This document shows, one piece after another, positions 40,149 through 51,742 of a stretch of 64,000 bases of DNA. The notes beneath the pieces are model-generated. The model searched no databases. It saw only the letters and a program-made list of their open reading frames with translations, and was not told the origin of the DNA. This stretch comes from Tritrichomonas musculus (taxonomy: Eukaryota; Parabasalia; Tritrichomonadida; Tritrichomonadidae). The position numbers were made by a program, and so were the translations under genes. Location of the stretch: assembly GCA_039105265.1 (NCBI GenBank), contig JAPFFF010000042.1:1178001-1242000 (forward strand). Reading direction: 5' to 3'. Every line of letters starts with the position of its first letter. Positions within the stretch are counted from its first letter, which is position 1.

Positions 40149-40627
40149 TTGAGTCTGAATAAAAAAACGATATCCCATAATCACATTCACTAACGATTAT
40201 CCCACTTACTCCCTCGTTTCACCATGCTCGTCAACGTCATTCACTCACGAATCTTATACTGTATAACACCTCTCAATATCTAGGGGTCCTCTCGATACCT
40301 ATTAAAACACCATCAAATCTCCACAACTGATTTATCGTGTATTAATTATCACTCACGTCATCCTCACCATGAAAACACACATCACATCGTTCCTGAGCAC
40401 TCGCGTACGTCATGTCATGCGTGTGAAATCGATACCGGAACGTGATTCAGTGCATTCGAATACGACCTCCAGATCACGTGTGTGCAATTTCCGAAAATCG
40501 ACGTAAAACCCTGCAAATGAGCTAATCTTAGTGGGTTTGTGACGAGTGAGCCCCTGCACTATAAATATTGTAGGATTCCTAGGAATTAGGGGGATCTAGG
40601 GGTCATATCCGCCAGACCTATACTACT
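40149..40627. repeat. Terminal region of fragment D (probable TIR)
   Basis: GC-richer than its surroundings, gene-free. It has short repeated words (atctaggggtc at about 40,278 and 40,594; a palindrome-like aggattcctaggaatt near 40,572) and a terminus gacctatactact. The partner end is not in the window. Confidence 0.5.
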
Positions 40628-40720
40628 TGCTAGAACTATTCTAAAATAATAATTATATAATTTAATGCTTATATAAAACTTTGTAAAAACTTTTTAAGAT
40701 ATATTTAAAAAAAAATTTGA

Positions 40721-40754
<34 letters not shown>

Positions 40755-41145
40755 AAAATTTGATAGTTTATACAAATATTTCTATATGTGCAATCAATAT
40801 TATTCTTATAAGCATTCAATATCGTTCAAAAATATATATATATTAAAAATGATATTTTTATTATATTTTTCTTGGAAATGATTATAAAATTTTTTATTGT
40901 CTGGTATATTTAATAAAAGTATTTTTAATTCTAGTTTTCATGAAATTAAATAAATTGAATATCATCATCATATGTTAATTACTTTTAAATAAATGCTGAA
41001 TTTGTCACATATTTATGGTATATACATAATGTTAGAATGCCTTTTTAAAAAGCTTTTTAATCAAACTTGAAAATCACCAATATTTAATACATTTAAATTT
41101 TGGCTTCTATTATTTGAAGTAAAACTCATAAATAAGAACTTATGA
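40628..41145. other. AT-rich spacer with poly-T
   Basis: No gene seen. Includes a T run of about 27 bases (near 40,727-40,753) and simple TA repeats. Confidence 0.6.
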
Positions 41146-41487
41146 AAACATTCATGGTTCCCCTATTATAAAACCGTTGATTGGAAAGAGCAAATCTTAA
41201 AATCATCATCTCTATCAGGTAGTAATATAATTGCTAGATATATAAATTTATCAGATGACAAAACAAAGAAAATTAGAATAAAAATGGAGTGTAGAAAGAA
41301 GGATAGACTAGATAATATCAAGAAACTTCATCAAATTTCAAAAATGACTGAAGAAGAATTAAATTCTTTACAAATTGAAGATGATTTTATATTTTTTATT
41401 AAAAATAATAATCCAATTGATGCTCATTTTAAGGAAGATAACATAAATGATGAAGATTTTCCAGATTATTTGAAAAAAAAAAATTAA
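41146..41487 (+). pseudogene. Possible host gene remnant, 5' end missing
   Basis: An open frame of 113 codons follows an in-frame stop at 41,143-41,145. It reads HSWFPYYKTVDWKEQILK and later IARYINLSDDKTKKIRIKM before the first internal ATG at 41,284, and ends FPDYLKKKN. Composition upstream of that ATG looks protein-like, so this may be the 3' end of a host gene whose start is lost. No initiator stands before the ATG. Family not recognised. Confidence 0.3.
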
Positions 41488-41689
41488 AATGGGACAGATT
41501 AATATTGAAAAATGGATCAAAAAACACAAATAATTAATTTAAATAAATTTAATATTACAATTATCTTTAATATCAAAAAGTGTCTTTAGCTCAGTTTATT
41601 GATCTTTTTCTGCATATTTCCAAATCAAAAACATTTATTAAAAAATTCTGTTAACAAATCTATTTTAAACAATCTTTTTAATATTTTAT

Positions 41690-42560
41690 CTCTACATTTC
41701 TGTTTAATTCTCATCCTTTTCATTTATTCTCATTTTTTTCATATATTTCATCCATTTTCATCTGTCTCATCCAATCTCGATTAATCTCATCATTCTCATC
41801 TGATCTCATCATTTATCATCAATTTCATTTAATATCGTCTGATCTTATTTATCTCTTCAAATCTCATCTCTCTTTTTTCTCATTCAATCTCTTATGTTTC
41901 ATCTAAGGTCATTTCTCTTTTTAAATCGATTTTAATCTTATTTATCTCATCTTTCTCTTCTAATATTTTTTTCATCAGTCTTATCCATTTCATCTAATCT
42001 AATCTATCTCATTTAATCTCAGTTGTCTCATCTTTTTATCAAATCTCATTTATCTCTTCCAATCTGTTCTTTCTTCTTTCTCATTCAATTTCTTTTAATC
42101 TCATTTATATCATCAAATCTCTTCTCTTTTTCCTCTTTTTTTCTCAACCGACCTCTTCTAATCTTTTCTTTGTATTTTAATCTTTTCATTTTCATCAAAT
42201 CTTATTTTTTTATCTCTCTCATCTAATATTCTTTGTCCATCTGATCTCATGTAATCTTATATAATTTCTTTTTTCTCATCCAATCTCATTTACTCTCTCT
42301 AATATCATTTTTTCCTCTGTCTCATTCAATATCTTCTATTCGCATTTATCTCATCTATCTTATCTTTCTCATCCATCTCATTTAATCTCATTCGATTTCA
42401 TCTCTCTCATTCAATCTCATTTTATCTCATCTATCTCATCAAATTTCATTTGTCCAATTCAATATCTCACCTTCCTCATTTGTTTAATATCTTCTTATTT
42501 ATTCTATTTTTACTCATCTTATTTTATTTCCCAAATTTTTAATCTCATTCATCTACGTAT
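41690..42560. repeat. Degenerate pyrimidine-rich tract (TCTCAT/TTTAATC words)
   Basis: Nearly 900 bp in which the + strand repeats words like tctcatctatctcatttaatctcatc with strong C/T bias. The unit is too degenerate to fix a period by eye (about 9-12 bases). Reading frames within it are low-complexity and not supported. Confidence 0.7.
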
Positions 42561-43341
42561 TTTGAATCTGTCAATAATTATAATGAATGTGAGAATAATG
42601 AGAAAAATTATAATCTATAAAGAGAATAAGAAAGATTATAAAATCATAAAAATAAAAATGGAAGAATTTCTTAAACATTATCTCATTTTTATTAAAATAT
42701 TGTCAAAAAGTTTAAAAAGCAAGGTCAATTTCTCATCGTACGTAGGTCAAATATCAAATTTTATCATTTTTGTTAAAAATTGTATTTAAAAAAACTTTAT
42801 TTATGTCTTTATAAGATATCTAACTAAAGTATAAAACAAAAATATAAAGAATTAAAAACAATTTTAAAGTTCGATTTACCCAAACATACAGAGTTTCAGT
42901 ACCTTTTTATTTATAATAAATAAAATGATAATATAGAATTTTATAGAATAATGTTTAAGTAAGGATCGACTTGACAAACAATTGTTTTGGCTTATTGTCG
43001 ACTTAAAGGAAGATTGCGTTGGCTATGGATTGATTTAGCTAAGGATTGAGTTGGCTAACGAATGAATTGGTCTGGATTGGCACAACTAAGCATTGGCATG
43101 AATATGAATTGGCATAGCTTTGCTAAAGATTGAGTTGGCTTAGTACAAATTTAGAAAAATAAATTAAAATAAATTTAAATCAATGGAAATTGATTTTCAT
43201 TCATAATCGATCTGAATTGTAATCCTGTCAGGATGAGTCGTAAACTGTCTGAATTGAAACTTGGCTGATTTATCATCTAGTTGAGTTGTAATAGAAATGG
43301 ACTATAGTTCTCTCAAAAAGTTAAAAATTATTATTTTTAAT
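42561..43341. other. Spacer left of element B with degenerate GGATTGAGTTGGCTAA repeats
   Basis: AT-rich DNA without a supported gene. From about 42,960 to 43,145 degenerate units like ggattgagttggctaa recur. The last six bases before the element B terminus are tttaat. Confidence 0.5.
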
Positions 43342-43611
43342 AGTAGTATATACTAGTCGGTTTCCGGTGGGCCTGTAGCCACACCGTCAACACGAACTAG
43401 TTAAAAAAAAAAGAAAAAGAAAAGAAAAAGAAAAGAAGAAGAAAAGAAAAAAAATAAAAATGTTCTCACTACTGTCCACCATCTATGAAACGGCACAGGG
43501 TCCCCACCCCTACCACCCATCTATGAAACGGCACAGGTACCCCACCCAACAACCGCCCATCTATGAAACGGCACAGGTACCAGCCCCGAGAATCTCGTAC
43601 CTACTTTATTT
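43342..43611. repeat. Left terminal inverted repeat of element B
   Basis: Inverse match to 37,291-37,553. It contains the terminus agtagtatatactagtcgg, a purine tract (about 43,402-43,460) and three copies of atgaaacggcacagg at 43,485, 43,523 and 43,563 (38-40 bp apart; A has two). The inner edge overlaps the last codons of the fibre gene. Confidence 0.9.
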
Positions 43612-46401
43612 CGATTCAAGAGCAGCTAACCTAGCTTCCAATGCTGCTATCTTATTTTGTAGTTCTGTAATTTGACTACATAGTGCTATTTGATCTTCTT
43701 CACCAAATTCAGCTAGAGTAACTCGTACTGGATATGTTCCATCGTAATTATAAAGTACACCTGTTGTTTCTTCCCAACAAAACGTACCCATATTTGTTCC
43801 CATAACATGAGTAATCGTATTATGAATATTTTCTGTTTTATCTGTCTTGAATATAATATCAAATTCATAATCTACATTTGAGCCAGTCACACCAACTAAG
43901 TGAGCTCCTTCTTGGAATGGTATGAATGAAGTATAATAGTACTCATCATTTAGACCTTCTGGTTCGTAAGGGCCGTTTGTAATTGGTAGAATAATTTTAT
44001 TCCCAACTTTCAAATCAGTTTTGCTTCGATATTTTTCATCACAAGTATCTAAAATAATTGTCTTGAATTCACCAACAACAAGAGATGTTAAAATAGCAGA
44101 TGCTTGAGCAGATAACGGTTTATCATCATCGTACATTATTTTCTGGAGAACGTCATTTGATGGTTTTTCGTCTGGGTTCAATTGTAATTCACTATTTTTG
44201 AGAATATTATCTTTTAATGCGATATTTTCACCCTCTAATGTCTCTATCCTACCTATAAGTACATCTAGACCTTCATTAGCTTCATCCACAGTAGGGTAGT
44301 TTTCAAACTCAGCCTCTAGCTCATTGACCTTCTCAGCTAACAACTTGAAACAAGGCTTGAGTGAATCCCTAAACATATTGCTGATATCCATAGCACCACT
44401 TAATGTCAAGGTTCCAGTATCAGGGTTATCATTCTCATCAGTAAAAGGTAGTTCATCAAGTTGCCTATACTCTTCCTCACACCAGGTAATTATAGGTGTT
44501 AAATCTTTGGTTATGCTTCTTGCTGTAGTACCTGACATGAAGTTAATGCTATATCTAACCAAATCACTCATACCTTTGGTTGAGTTACGCGAGAATAACC
44601 TTTTAAGGAATCCTCCACCTTTTATGGTAGGAAAGCTTATACCATCTGGAAATAGCTGCATACCAATAGAACCTATTGACCCTGCAGTACCTGCAACTCC
44701 AAAAGCTAATGCAGTCCATGAGACTATACGTAAATTATCTACATCATCCTCCAAATGTTGAGTAACTTGTTCAGTCCTTGATACTCTACCTTTTAAGCTT
44801 TCCATAACAGTGTTCATTTCATTAACATCATAGCTAATAACATCTACATTGTTGGTAACTAAGTTTAAATCACTCCTCATAGTTGTAATATTATCAGCTG
44901 TTATTATCTTAGAGGAGGTAATATTATAATCAGTATATAAGGTTGTTACCCCATTAGGATTTGGGGATACTTCATAAAATTGCTGCTTAATGATATACTC
45001 GAATGGGTTAGTAGTTGAATCCCAATGAACCTCATCTATTGGGTCAACATATTCATCATCTAAATATATCTTAATATCCCTTGAGTCATTAGTAGTCGAA
45101 GCTGCATATGTATATTCAAGCTTTTCACATGAATCAAGTACACCATGTAAGAACAACCATACCTTGTCTCCTCCATTGCCTTCTTTTCCAGTAGGTCGAA
45201 CTGAGAACCTATTAGCATTTTTAGAACCTTCAAGAGTTATATCTAGGTAGAGTTCATCAATAGCACTAGTTTCTATATTATTAGTCGCATTATTCATCTT
45301 ATAGCACCTTATTGCTTCTATATCATATCCATCTTTTGTACCTCCTTGACTTGTTTGATATCCTAGACCATATTTCGAAAAAGGTTCTACCTCTCCTGTC
45401 TTTAATTTTACAAAACAGTCTATTTTGCACTTACCTCCATGAATCATGTAATGTAGTAGGTTATCAGGAGAGTAGTCATTAGGCTTATTAATCAGTTTCA
45501 TGTTCCTCTCACTCCTCTTGACTTGTATGTAGGTACCATCTTCACCATACTCATTCTCCTTATTTAATCCATTAACTAATCTACCATTGATATGACCTTG
45601 TATGTTATCACCTACCCATTTTGTGCCATCCCATGATAAAAACCACTTATTACCAAAACAATACTCATTAAACCTAAACTCTAAGTCATTAGGTATAGTA
45701 TATCCAGTATCTATGTTCCATTGAAGTAACCAATACTTCTTGTTATCGATCTCAACCTGACTAGTTGATGTAGGCTTATATAAGTATAGTACATCACTTT
45801 TACGTAAACTTAATGCATTATCAGCTTTTATTATAGAACACTTTATTGCCTTCTCTGTCTGTAAAGAATCAGTTATATATTCATTCATTATGCTCAACTC
45901 CCCATTCAGCCACAAGGTATATGGGTTGAAGTCTAGTTTACTATCAAAAGCTATATTCATATATCCCATAATGGTACTATTATTTATACTGCATCCATTA
46001 CTACTTTTAGTTATCAAAGGAGAATATACTTGACCATCCTTAACATATATGTAGAACTCCTTGACTAAATTACCACTTGTATCATATACTATATTCTTCC
46101 TCAATACTATCTTAAATATATTAGTCTGGGTTTTTATATCATTGAGCTTATTCATGAAGTCTTCAGGCAAATTAACAAACTTAAGGATATTGTAAGTTGT
46201 TGTTGAAGACTCAAATGATACATACTGTATATTTTTATTTTTAATATCAACTTCTGGTAAACCTTCGACCTCATTAAATAAATGACCTGTCTGTACATAG
46301 TTATCTAAGTCACCCAATGTTAATAACTGGCTACCTTTTCGAGTAGCATCCCCTATCTTAAACTGTATATCTCCTATAAATCTTGTAGTAGTATCACTCA
46401 T
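43606..46401 (-). CDS. Fibre-like protein 1 (element B)
   Basis: About 931 aa from MSDTTTRF (ATG at 46,399-46,401, context TCTAAAATG). Parts: N-terminal domain; the domain shared with fibre locus 2 (NKWFLSWDGTKWVGDN, IIKQQFYEVSPNPN); heptad helices; a Gly/Ala hydrophobic patch (GVAGTAGSIGSIG); a linker NSELQLNPDEKPS; a cassette (about 43,683-44,207) nearly identical to part of the fibre locus of fragment C; and a terminal coil AALEARLAALESK that ends inside the TIR. The role as a virion fibre is inference from layout: oligomerising coils joined to variable tips. The frame is open. Confidence 0.65.
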   Translation of the reverse strand: MSDTTTRFIGDIQFKIGDATRKGSQLLTLGDLDNYVQTGHLFNEVEGLPEVDIKNKNIQYVSFESSTTTYNILKFVNLPEDFMNKLNDIKTQTNIFKIVLRKNIVYDTSGNLVKEFYIYVKDGQVYSPLITKSSNGCSINNSTIMGYMNIAFDSKLDFNPYTLWLNGELSIMNEYITDSLQTEKAIKCSIIKADNALSLRKSDVLYLYKPTSTSQVEIDNKKYWLLQWNIDTGYTIPNDLEFRFNEYCFGNKWFLSWDGTKWVGDNIQGHINGRLVNGLNKENEYGEDGTYIQVKRSERNMKLINKPNDYSPDNLLHYMIHGGKCKIDCFVKLKTGEVEPFSKYGLGYQTSQGGTKDGYDIEAIRCYKMNNATNNIETSAIDELYLDITLEGSKNANRFSVRPTGKEGNGGDKVWLFLHGVLDSCEKLEYTYAASTTNDSRDIKIYLDDEYVDPIDEVHWDSTTNPFEYIIKQQFYEVSPNPNGVTTLYTDYNITSSKIITADNITTMRSDLNLVTNNVDVISYDVNEMNTVMESLKGRVSRTEQVTQHLEDDVDNLRIVSWTALAFGVAGTAGSIGSIGMQLFPDGISFPTIKGGGFLKRLFSRNSTKGMSDLVRYSINFMSGTTARSITKDLTPIITWCEEEYRQLDELPFTDENDNPDTGTLTLSGAMDISNMFRDSLKPCFKLLAEKVNELEAEFENYPTVDEANEGLDVLIGRIETLEGENIALKDNILKNSELQLNPDEKPSNDVLQKIMYDDDKPLSAQASAILTSLVVGEFKTIILDTCDEKYRSKTDLKVGNKIILPITNGPYEPEGLNDEYYYTSFIPFQEGAHLVGVTGSNVDYEFDIIFKTDKTENIHNTITHVMGTNMGTFCWEETTGVLYNYDGTYPVRVTLAEFGEEDQIALCSQITELQNKIAALEARLAALESK

Positions 46402-46421
46402 TTTAGAAAAAATAAAACTTC

Positions 46422-49400
46422 TCATTCGATGTTAGCGCATTTAGCTTCAAGTGCTGCAAGTCTTGCCTCAAGAGTATCAATATATGCATCCTTCTGGTCT
46501 ATCATTTCCTTCACTTCTACTTTAGTAATATAAGCTGTCATATCTATATCTTCTAATGGATGTTTTGTACTTGACTTATTTTCAAGCTCTTTGATTTTCT
46601 CGCACATGAATGCTATTGTACCCTTTAAAGTATCGCGATATGTCTTTGCAATATTAATACATGTATCAAATGAAACCATCATCTTATCAGCATCCTTCAT
46701 TGTTATTTCAAGTTCAGGTTCATCATCTGTTTCTTCATGATATGCCCATGCAAGAATCTTTTCTAATACATCTTCCTCTGCTAATGTCTCTGGGTTATCA
46801 CTACGACGGAACCAACTTGGAATATTAAATAATCCTATTCTATTTGCTACATATGCTTCTGCTGCTACTCCTGCTATAGCTGCTGCATCACCAGGATGAT
46901 GTCTAACAAACTGCCATTGACCATGTAAGAACCTTCTAGCAACATAACCTACTGCTCCCATAATAACCTGGGTAGTTGCACTTATAACACCATCTTGTTG
47001 GTACATTTCTATCACTCCATTCACAATATTAATTACATGTAGTCTTCTTCTATCTATTGTAGCAACTACATTTCCATTATATAGTACTTGTGTTATTTCT
47101 TCACCAGTTGTTTCATCTAATGTGTCATTAAAAGCTAAAAGATTACCATGAGAATAAATATTATCCATTAGTTCTCCTCTTTGTTCATCACTCATTTGTT
47201 CTATCATTCTTGCTGTTATTGCTGGTGTTGTTCCTGGTACTGTCCAAGTATCTGTTGTGGCAACAAGGTCATAATGTTGATATCTAACTCCATTTGCATT
47301 GACTTCTATCTGTGAATTTATTCCAACAAATCGTACTTGACCTCCACTAATATTTGCTGTTGTTGGTGCTGAATAATCAATAGTAGCAACAATTGGGTCA
47401 ATAGTCTCTCCTCTATGATCAATAATATTTATCCATGCTTCCATTGTTTGGTCATTCAAGTAAGGTTCTAATCCAATATCTCCATTTTGTACAAATGGTA
47501 AATTTAATCTGTCTTGCATAGATAATTGTTCAATATCTCTCGCTGTGTATGTTGTTCCTTCCCATTCTATTGACCAATTATTATCAGTAGCTCTATGTAT
47601 TCTATCTGTCATCTCAATATCAGCTGGTCTTATTAGAGTCCTTCGTTGAAATACATTATTATGGATAATGAGTTGGTCATTATAAAACAAATCATACACA
47701 TTAAACCACTCTCTTCCATGATATTGGATACGTAAGATATCAGGATGACTAGCAACTAATGCATTTCGTTCTGCTCTTGTCATATCTGCAATATCTTCTA
47801 AGGTATACTGGATTCCAGATATATCGATAACAGGAACTTGATTCCTAAGTGCAATCGTAGTTGAAGCTGTATTTGTCATTGTAGTCTGTGGTACAGTTAT
47901 ATCTGTTCGAATCTCATCTGTTTCATCTGTAACAACTTGTGGCTCAACTTCTCTATGAGTTCTCACTAATGATTGCTCAGTGGTTGTGATAGTATTAGTT
48001 GCATTATCAGTATCATTATCAGTTATTGTAATCGAGGATGAATTAATGTTTAATGTTTCAGTTCCATTTGTATCTGGTCTATTCCTAAAGAAGCGCAAGA
48101 CATTCGAACCAAGTGTAGCAATAGCATTTCCTAACTGAGTCAGTGCATGTGTTGTCGAAAGGACAACCTGTGTAGCTGAGAATGATGAAATAGCTCCAGC
48201 AACAGGATTTTGAACAGTTGTTGTTATTGGTAAAAATCTTTCCATAGTCATCTTATCAGCCTTCAAATCAACATTCACCAAAAACTTACCTTGAAAGTCA
48301 CTACCTCCATCACCTGGATAACCACCACCACCACCACCACCTCCTCCACCATTTCCTCCTGGACCTGCTGGGAAAGGTCTTGTTTGATATGTATTAATAG
48401 TTACAGAGTTATTGGACATATTTAATGTTGAAAGGGCACTTGCAATACAAACTGTTGATGCTAAAATATTTAATATACTATTCGCAACTGCTACACCTTG
48501 TTTAATACTATCAGTATATTCATTATACATGGCTTGAATTCTCATTTGTTCAACTAGATTATCAACTGTCTGTTTCAATATAGCATAATCATAGGCCAAT
48601 ATATCTGTGATTCCACCAACAACATTTAAATCTCGACGCATAGTCATGATATTATCAGCCCATATAATCTTTGATGAATAAATATTTAAATCTGTTGATA
48701 TAGTAGTACATTTTCTTGGGTCTGGCTCTACTTCATAAAATTGTTGTTGAATAATTATATCGAATGGATTAACTTTTACATCAAATTCAAAGAATTCTTT
48801 CTCTATATATATTCGAATGTTCTTATGATTAAATCCTTCAATGATTTTAATGGAATGCCTTTTTTCTCGATGATAATTAAATGATTCGAGACAAGGATTT
48901 GACCCATAGGTATGCATAACACCTGAATTAATACAATGAGTAGGATGACAATCCCATTTTAATTCAGTTATATTTCCATTTATATTTAGGTCAGCATAAA
49001 CATATAATCCATCATCTGTATTTAATCCGCTTGGTGCATCAACATACATTCTAGCTTGTTCATATTTATATCCATCTTGAGTAAAAGTACCTGAACTACT
49101 TGAATCAAAAACTGCAGTTATTCCTATCACTTAATATGGTTCCATCTTTCTTAACAACCCTCCAATTGGTAAGATAATCTTTCAAGATATGAGCATAATT
49201 ATCATCATCTGTTAAATCTTCCTTTATTGTTCCTTTTATCCATCTACCAATTCTTTCGTTATGTTTGATTGTTAAAGCAGGCGCACCGTCATTTGTGTTT
49301 ATGTATGATATCTTTTCTGTACACATGTTTTGACAATTATTTCCTGTCCAATTTTTACCATCCCATGTTAATTCCCAGTTATGACCAAATAGATAGTCTT

Positions 49401-51726
49401 TGAATCTAAATACTAAATTTTGTGGTATGTCATAATCTTTATCTATATCCCATCTCATACAATAATAATTAGATTCTTCATATACTTTTGATGGTCTATA
49501 TAAATATAACTGGTCTGATTCCTTCAAGGTAAAATACTTGGAGTCAGTTGATGGAGTAGAGGGAACAACATCATAGATTGCTTGATATTTGGAGACCAAT
49601 GAGTTATATTGATTTCGAAATACTTCTAATATATCATCATCAATCTCAATTACAATTTTATTTCCATCAGGGTCAACAATATCAAAGCTATTTTCATCAT
49701 CAGTATTAACAACGTCATTATCATCAACTTCAAGTGTACGAGCATGAGGAGCAGGAGGATGTCGTGTAATCTTATTTAAAATCCATTGGGCACCTCTTCC
49801 TATTGGTTCGAAAAGGGCAGCTATTAGAATTACACATAAACAAAATGCCCCAACGCCTAAACCCCCAGCGATTGCATATACAAGTATTACATAAACATAC
49901 AGAAGTAAATCAGCATAACCTCCTATATATTGCCAAAATTGAGCATCTATCCAATTTCCGCCTATCTGTATAATATTATTAACTAAATTTGGGTAGTTCA
50001 TGATAAAATCAACTATGAAGTGCCATAAGTTGCTCCAAAATAATGTAAATGAGCTATATGCTATTTTAATCATTCGAATTCCTTCATTCTTTAATTCATC
50101 AATTTTGTTATTAAGTCTTGGTGTCAATTCTTTTATCTCATCAATGACCTGATGCAAATCTACATCCTTAAAGTCAGCATCTGCATCTTCTCCTCCAATA
50201 TAAAAGATTACCCCCACTTTTTCATTATCTTTAACAGCTTCATATGCAATATTCACAATACTATCAATACCATACCAGATAAAATAAAATAAGTTATATA
50301 TAATCTTCATAAATTCTTTTGTCGCAAAAGCAATTGCTTTATAAGTTAATTTAATAGGCTGTTTAGCAAGATATAGGGTAGTTGAAATGATATTATACAA
50401 TAAGTCTTTTATCCATCCTATTGTCTCTTTACTATATAACCAAAACTTGGATACTGTTAATTTGAGTACTTCTGGTTCTATTATTTTTGGAATCTTATTT
50501 TCTTCGAGTTTCTTTAATTCATCAGTAGGAGGAATTTCATAAACCATATCTTCTTTGTTAACTAACTCTTTTGGTGGTTCAGTTGGAGTAGGTGTAGGTG
50601 TAGGTGTAGGGTCTGGAGTAGGCTCAGGTGTAGGAGTAGGTGTAGGGTCTGGAGTTGGCTCAGGTGTTGGAGTAGGTGGTGGTGTTTCATCTATTTCTAT
50701 TTTAACCTCATGTATTTCTGGTTCACCAGTTGTTTTATTAATTAGGCACATTGAAGTATTACCACCTGTTAAGTTCAAGAGAGTCTCATAACTTATGGTT
50801 TGATCATTTAATGCATCTATCCATTTAGTAATATTAGCAGCTGTTGTATTTGTTTTCTCAGCAAAGTCTTTCATGTTATTTATCTTTGTCTCATTGACAT
50901 CAAAGATAGTTTCATTAGTAGTTTCATTAACTTTTAAATCTACATATTTAATGGGCTCAATCTCAGTAAAATCAACAGTATTATTTTTTATCCACTTTGC
51001 TATATTATCATTACTTGTACTTAACTCTTTTATTATAGTTTCCATGTTTTTAGGTTTTACTGTATCTGTTTCATAGGTAATTGCTTTGGTAGTTTCATCT
51101 ACATGTTCGACAATTATTTTTAAGTCCTTTAATATATTCCAATCGATACTTGGAACAATTGCATTATTAACTTCATCTATATTTTGAATCATTAAATTCA
51201 TAACATCTAACATACCTTTTTGATTCGCTGTTAATGCTTCTATTAACTTCTTATATGTACTAACATCATATTCTTCTTCTATTATATCTTTATCATTTAT
51301 CTCTCCAGTAAAATATTTTAAGGTAGCTCCTGGTGCAATACCAGAATCTACATCTTCCCTCATTTTGGTTAAAAAGACTTCTAAATTTTTAGCACTGTCT
51401 CTTAATCTTTCATATAGTTTATTGAGACTGGCACAATATTGTATTTTTGTCGTTAGTGTACCATCAGTATTCCATGTATATATACCTTTACCTCCCATAA
51501 TGTTAAGAGCACCAAAGTTTTCGAATCCATTTTTTTCGAAATAATCACCAACCAATTTTTCATCTATCTCATCTTTATTATATAAGCAACTAAATTTTGG
51601 ATAATCATCTGGGTCTCCACCTCTTATGATATCGATGTTGTTTTCATCATTAACACTTATCTCTATGTCTTTGTCTTTTAGCTTCTCTGCTTCTCCTGAT
51701 AACAAAGAATAAACTTTAATTGACAT
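46422..51726 (-). pseudogene. Giant membrane-associated fibre-like locus 2 (element B)
   Basis: Counterpart of 13,577-18,813 with the same order: N-terminal helical part, Pro-Thr hinge (about 50,580-50,690, longer than in A), hydrophobic helices (about 49,815-49,905), the shared QQFYEVEPDPRK domain, Gly run (about 48,315-48,355) and C-terminal ARLAALEAKCANIE coil. Start ATG at 51,724-51,726 in CCTAAAATG context, 16 bp from the divergent + gene. Broken (about one break), so neither copy in this window is whole. Confidence 0.6.
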
Positions 51727-51742
51727 TTTAGGATATAATAAA

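Larger units (their letters stand above)
39015..40627. mobile_element. Polinton end fragment D (family related to C)
   Basis: Holds one minor-capsid-like gene homologous to 5,677-6,849 and a GC-richer terminal stretch that ends ...gccagacctatactact at 40,627. The last nine bases, tatactact, equal those at the end of element A and, inverted, of element B, which supports a true Polinton terminus although the rest of the terminal sequence is unrelated. The inner end is lost. It looks like a short remnant of a larger element. Confidence 0.6.

Noticed and set aside
42562-42789. 75-codon + strand frame
   Set aside because: Low-complexity Ile/Lys-rich translation of AT-rich spacer with no promoter signal.
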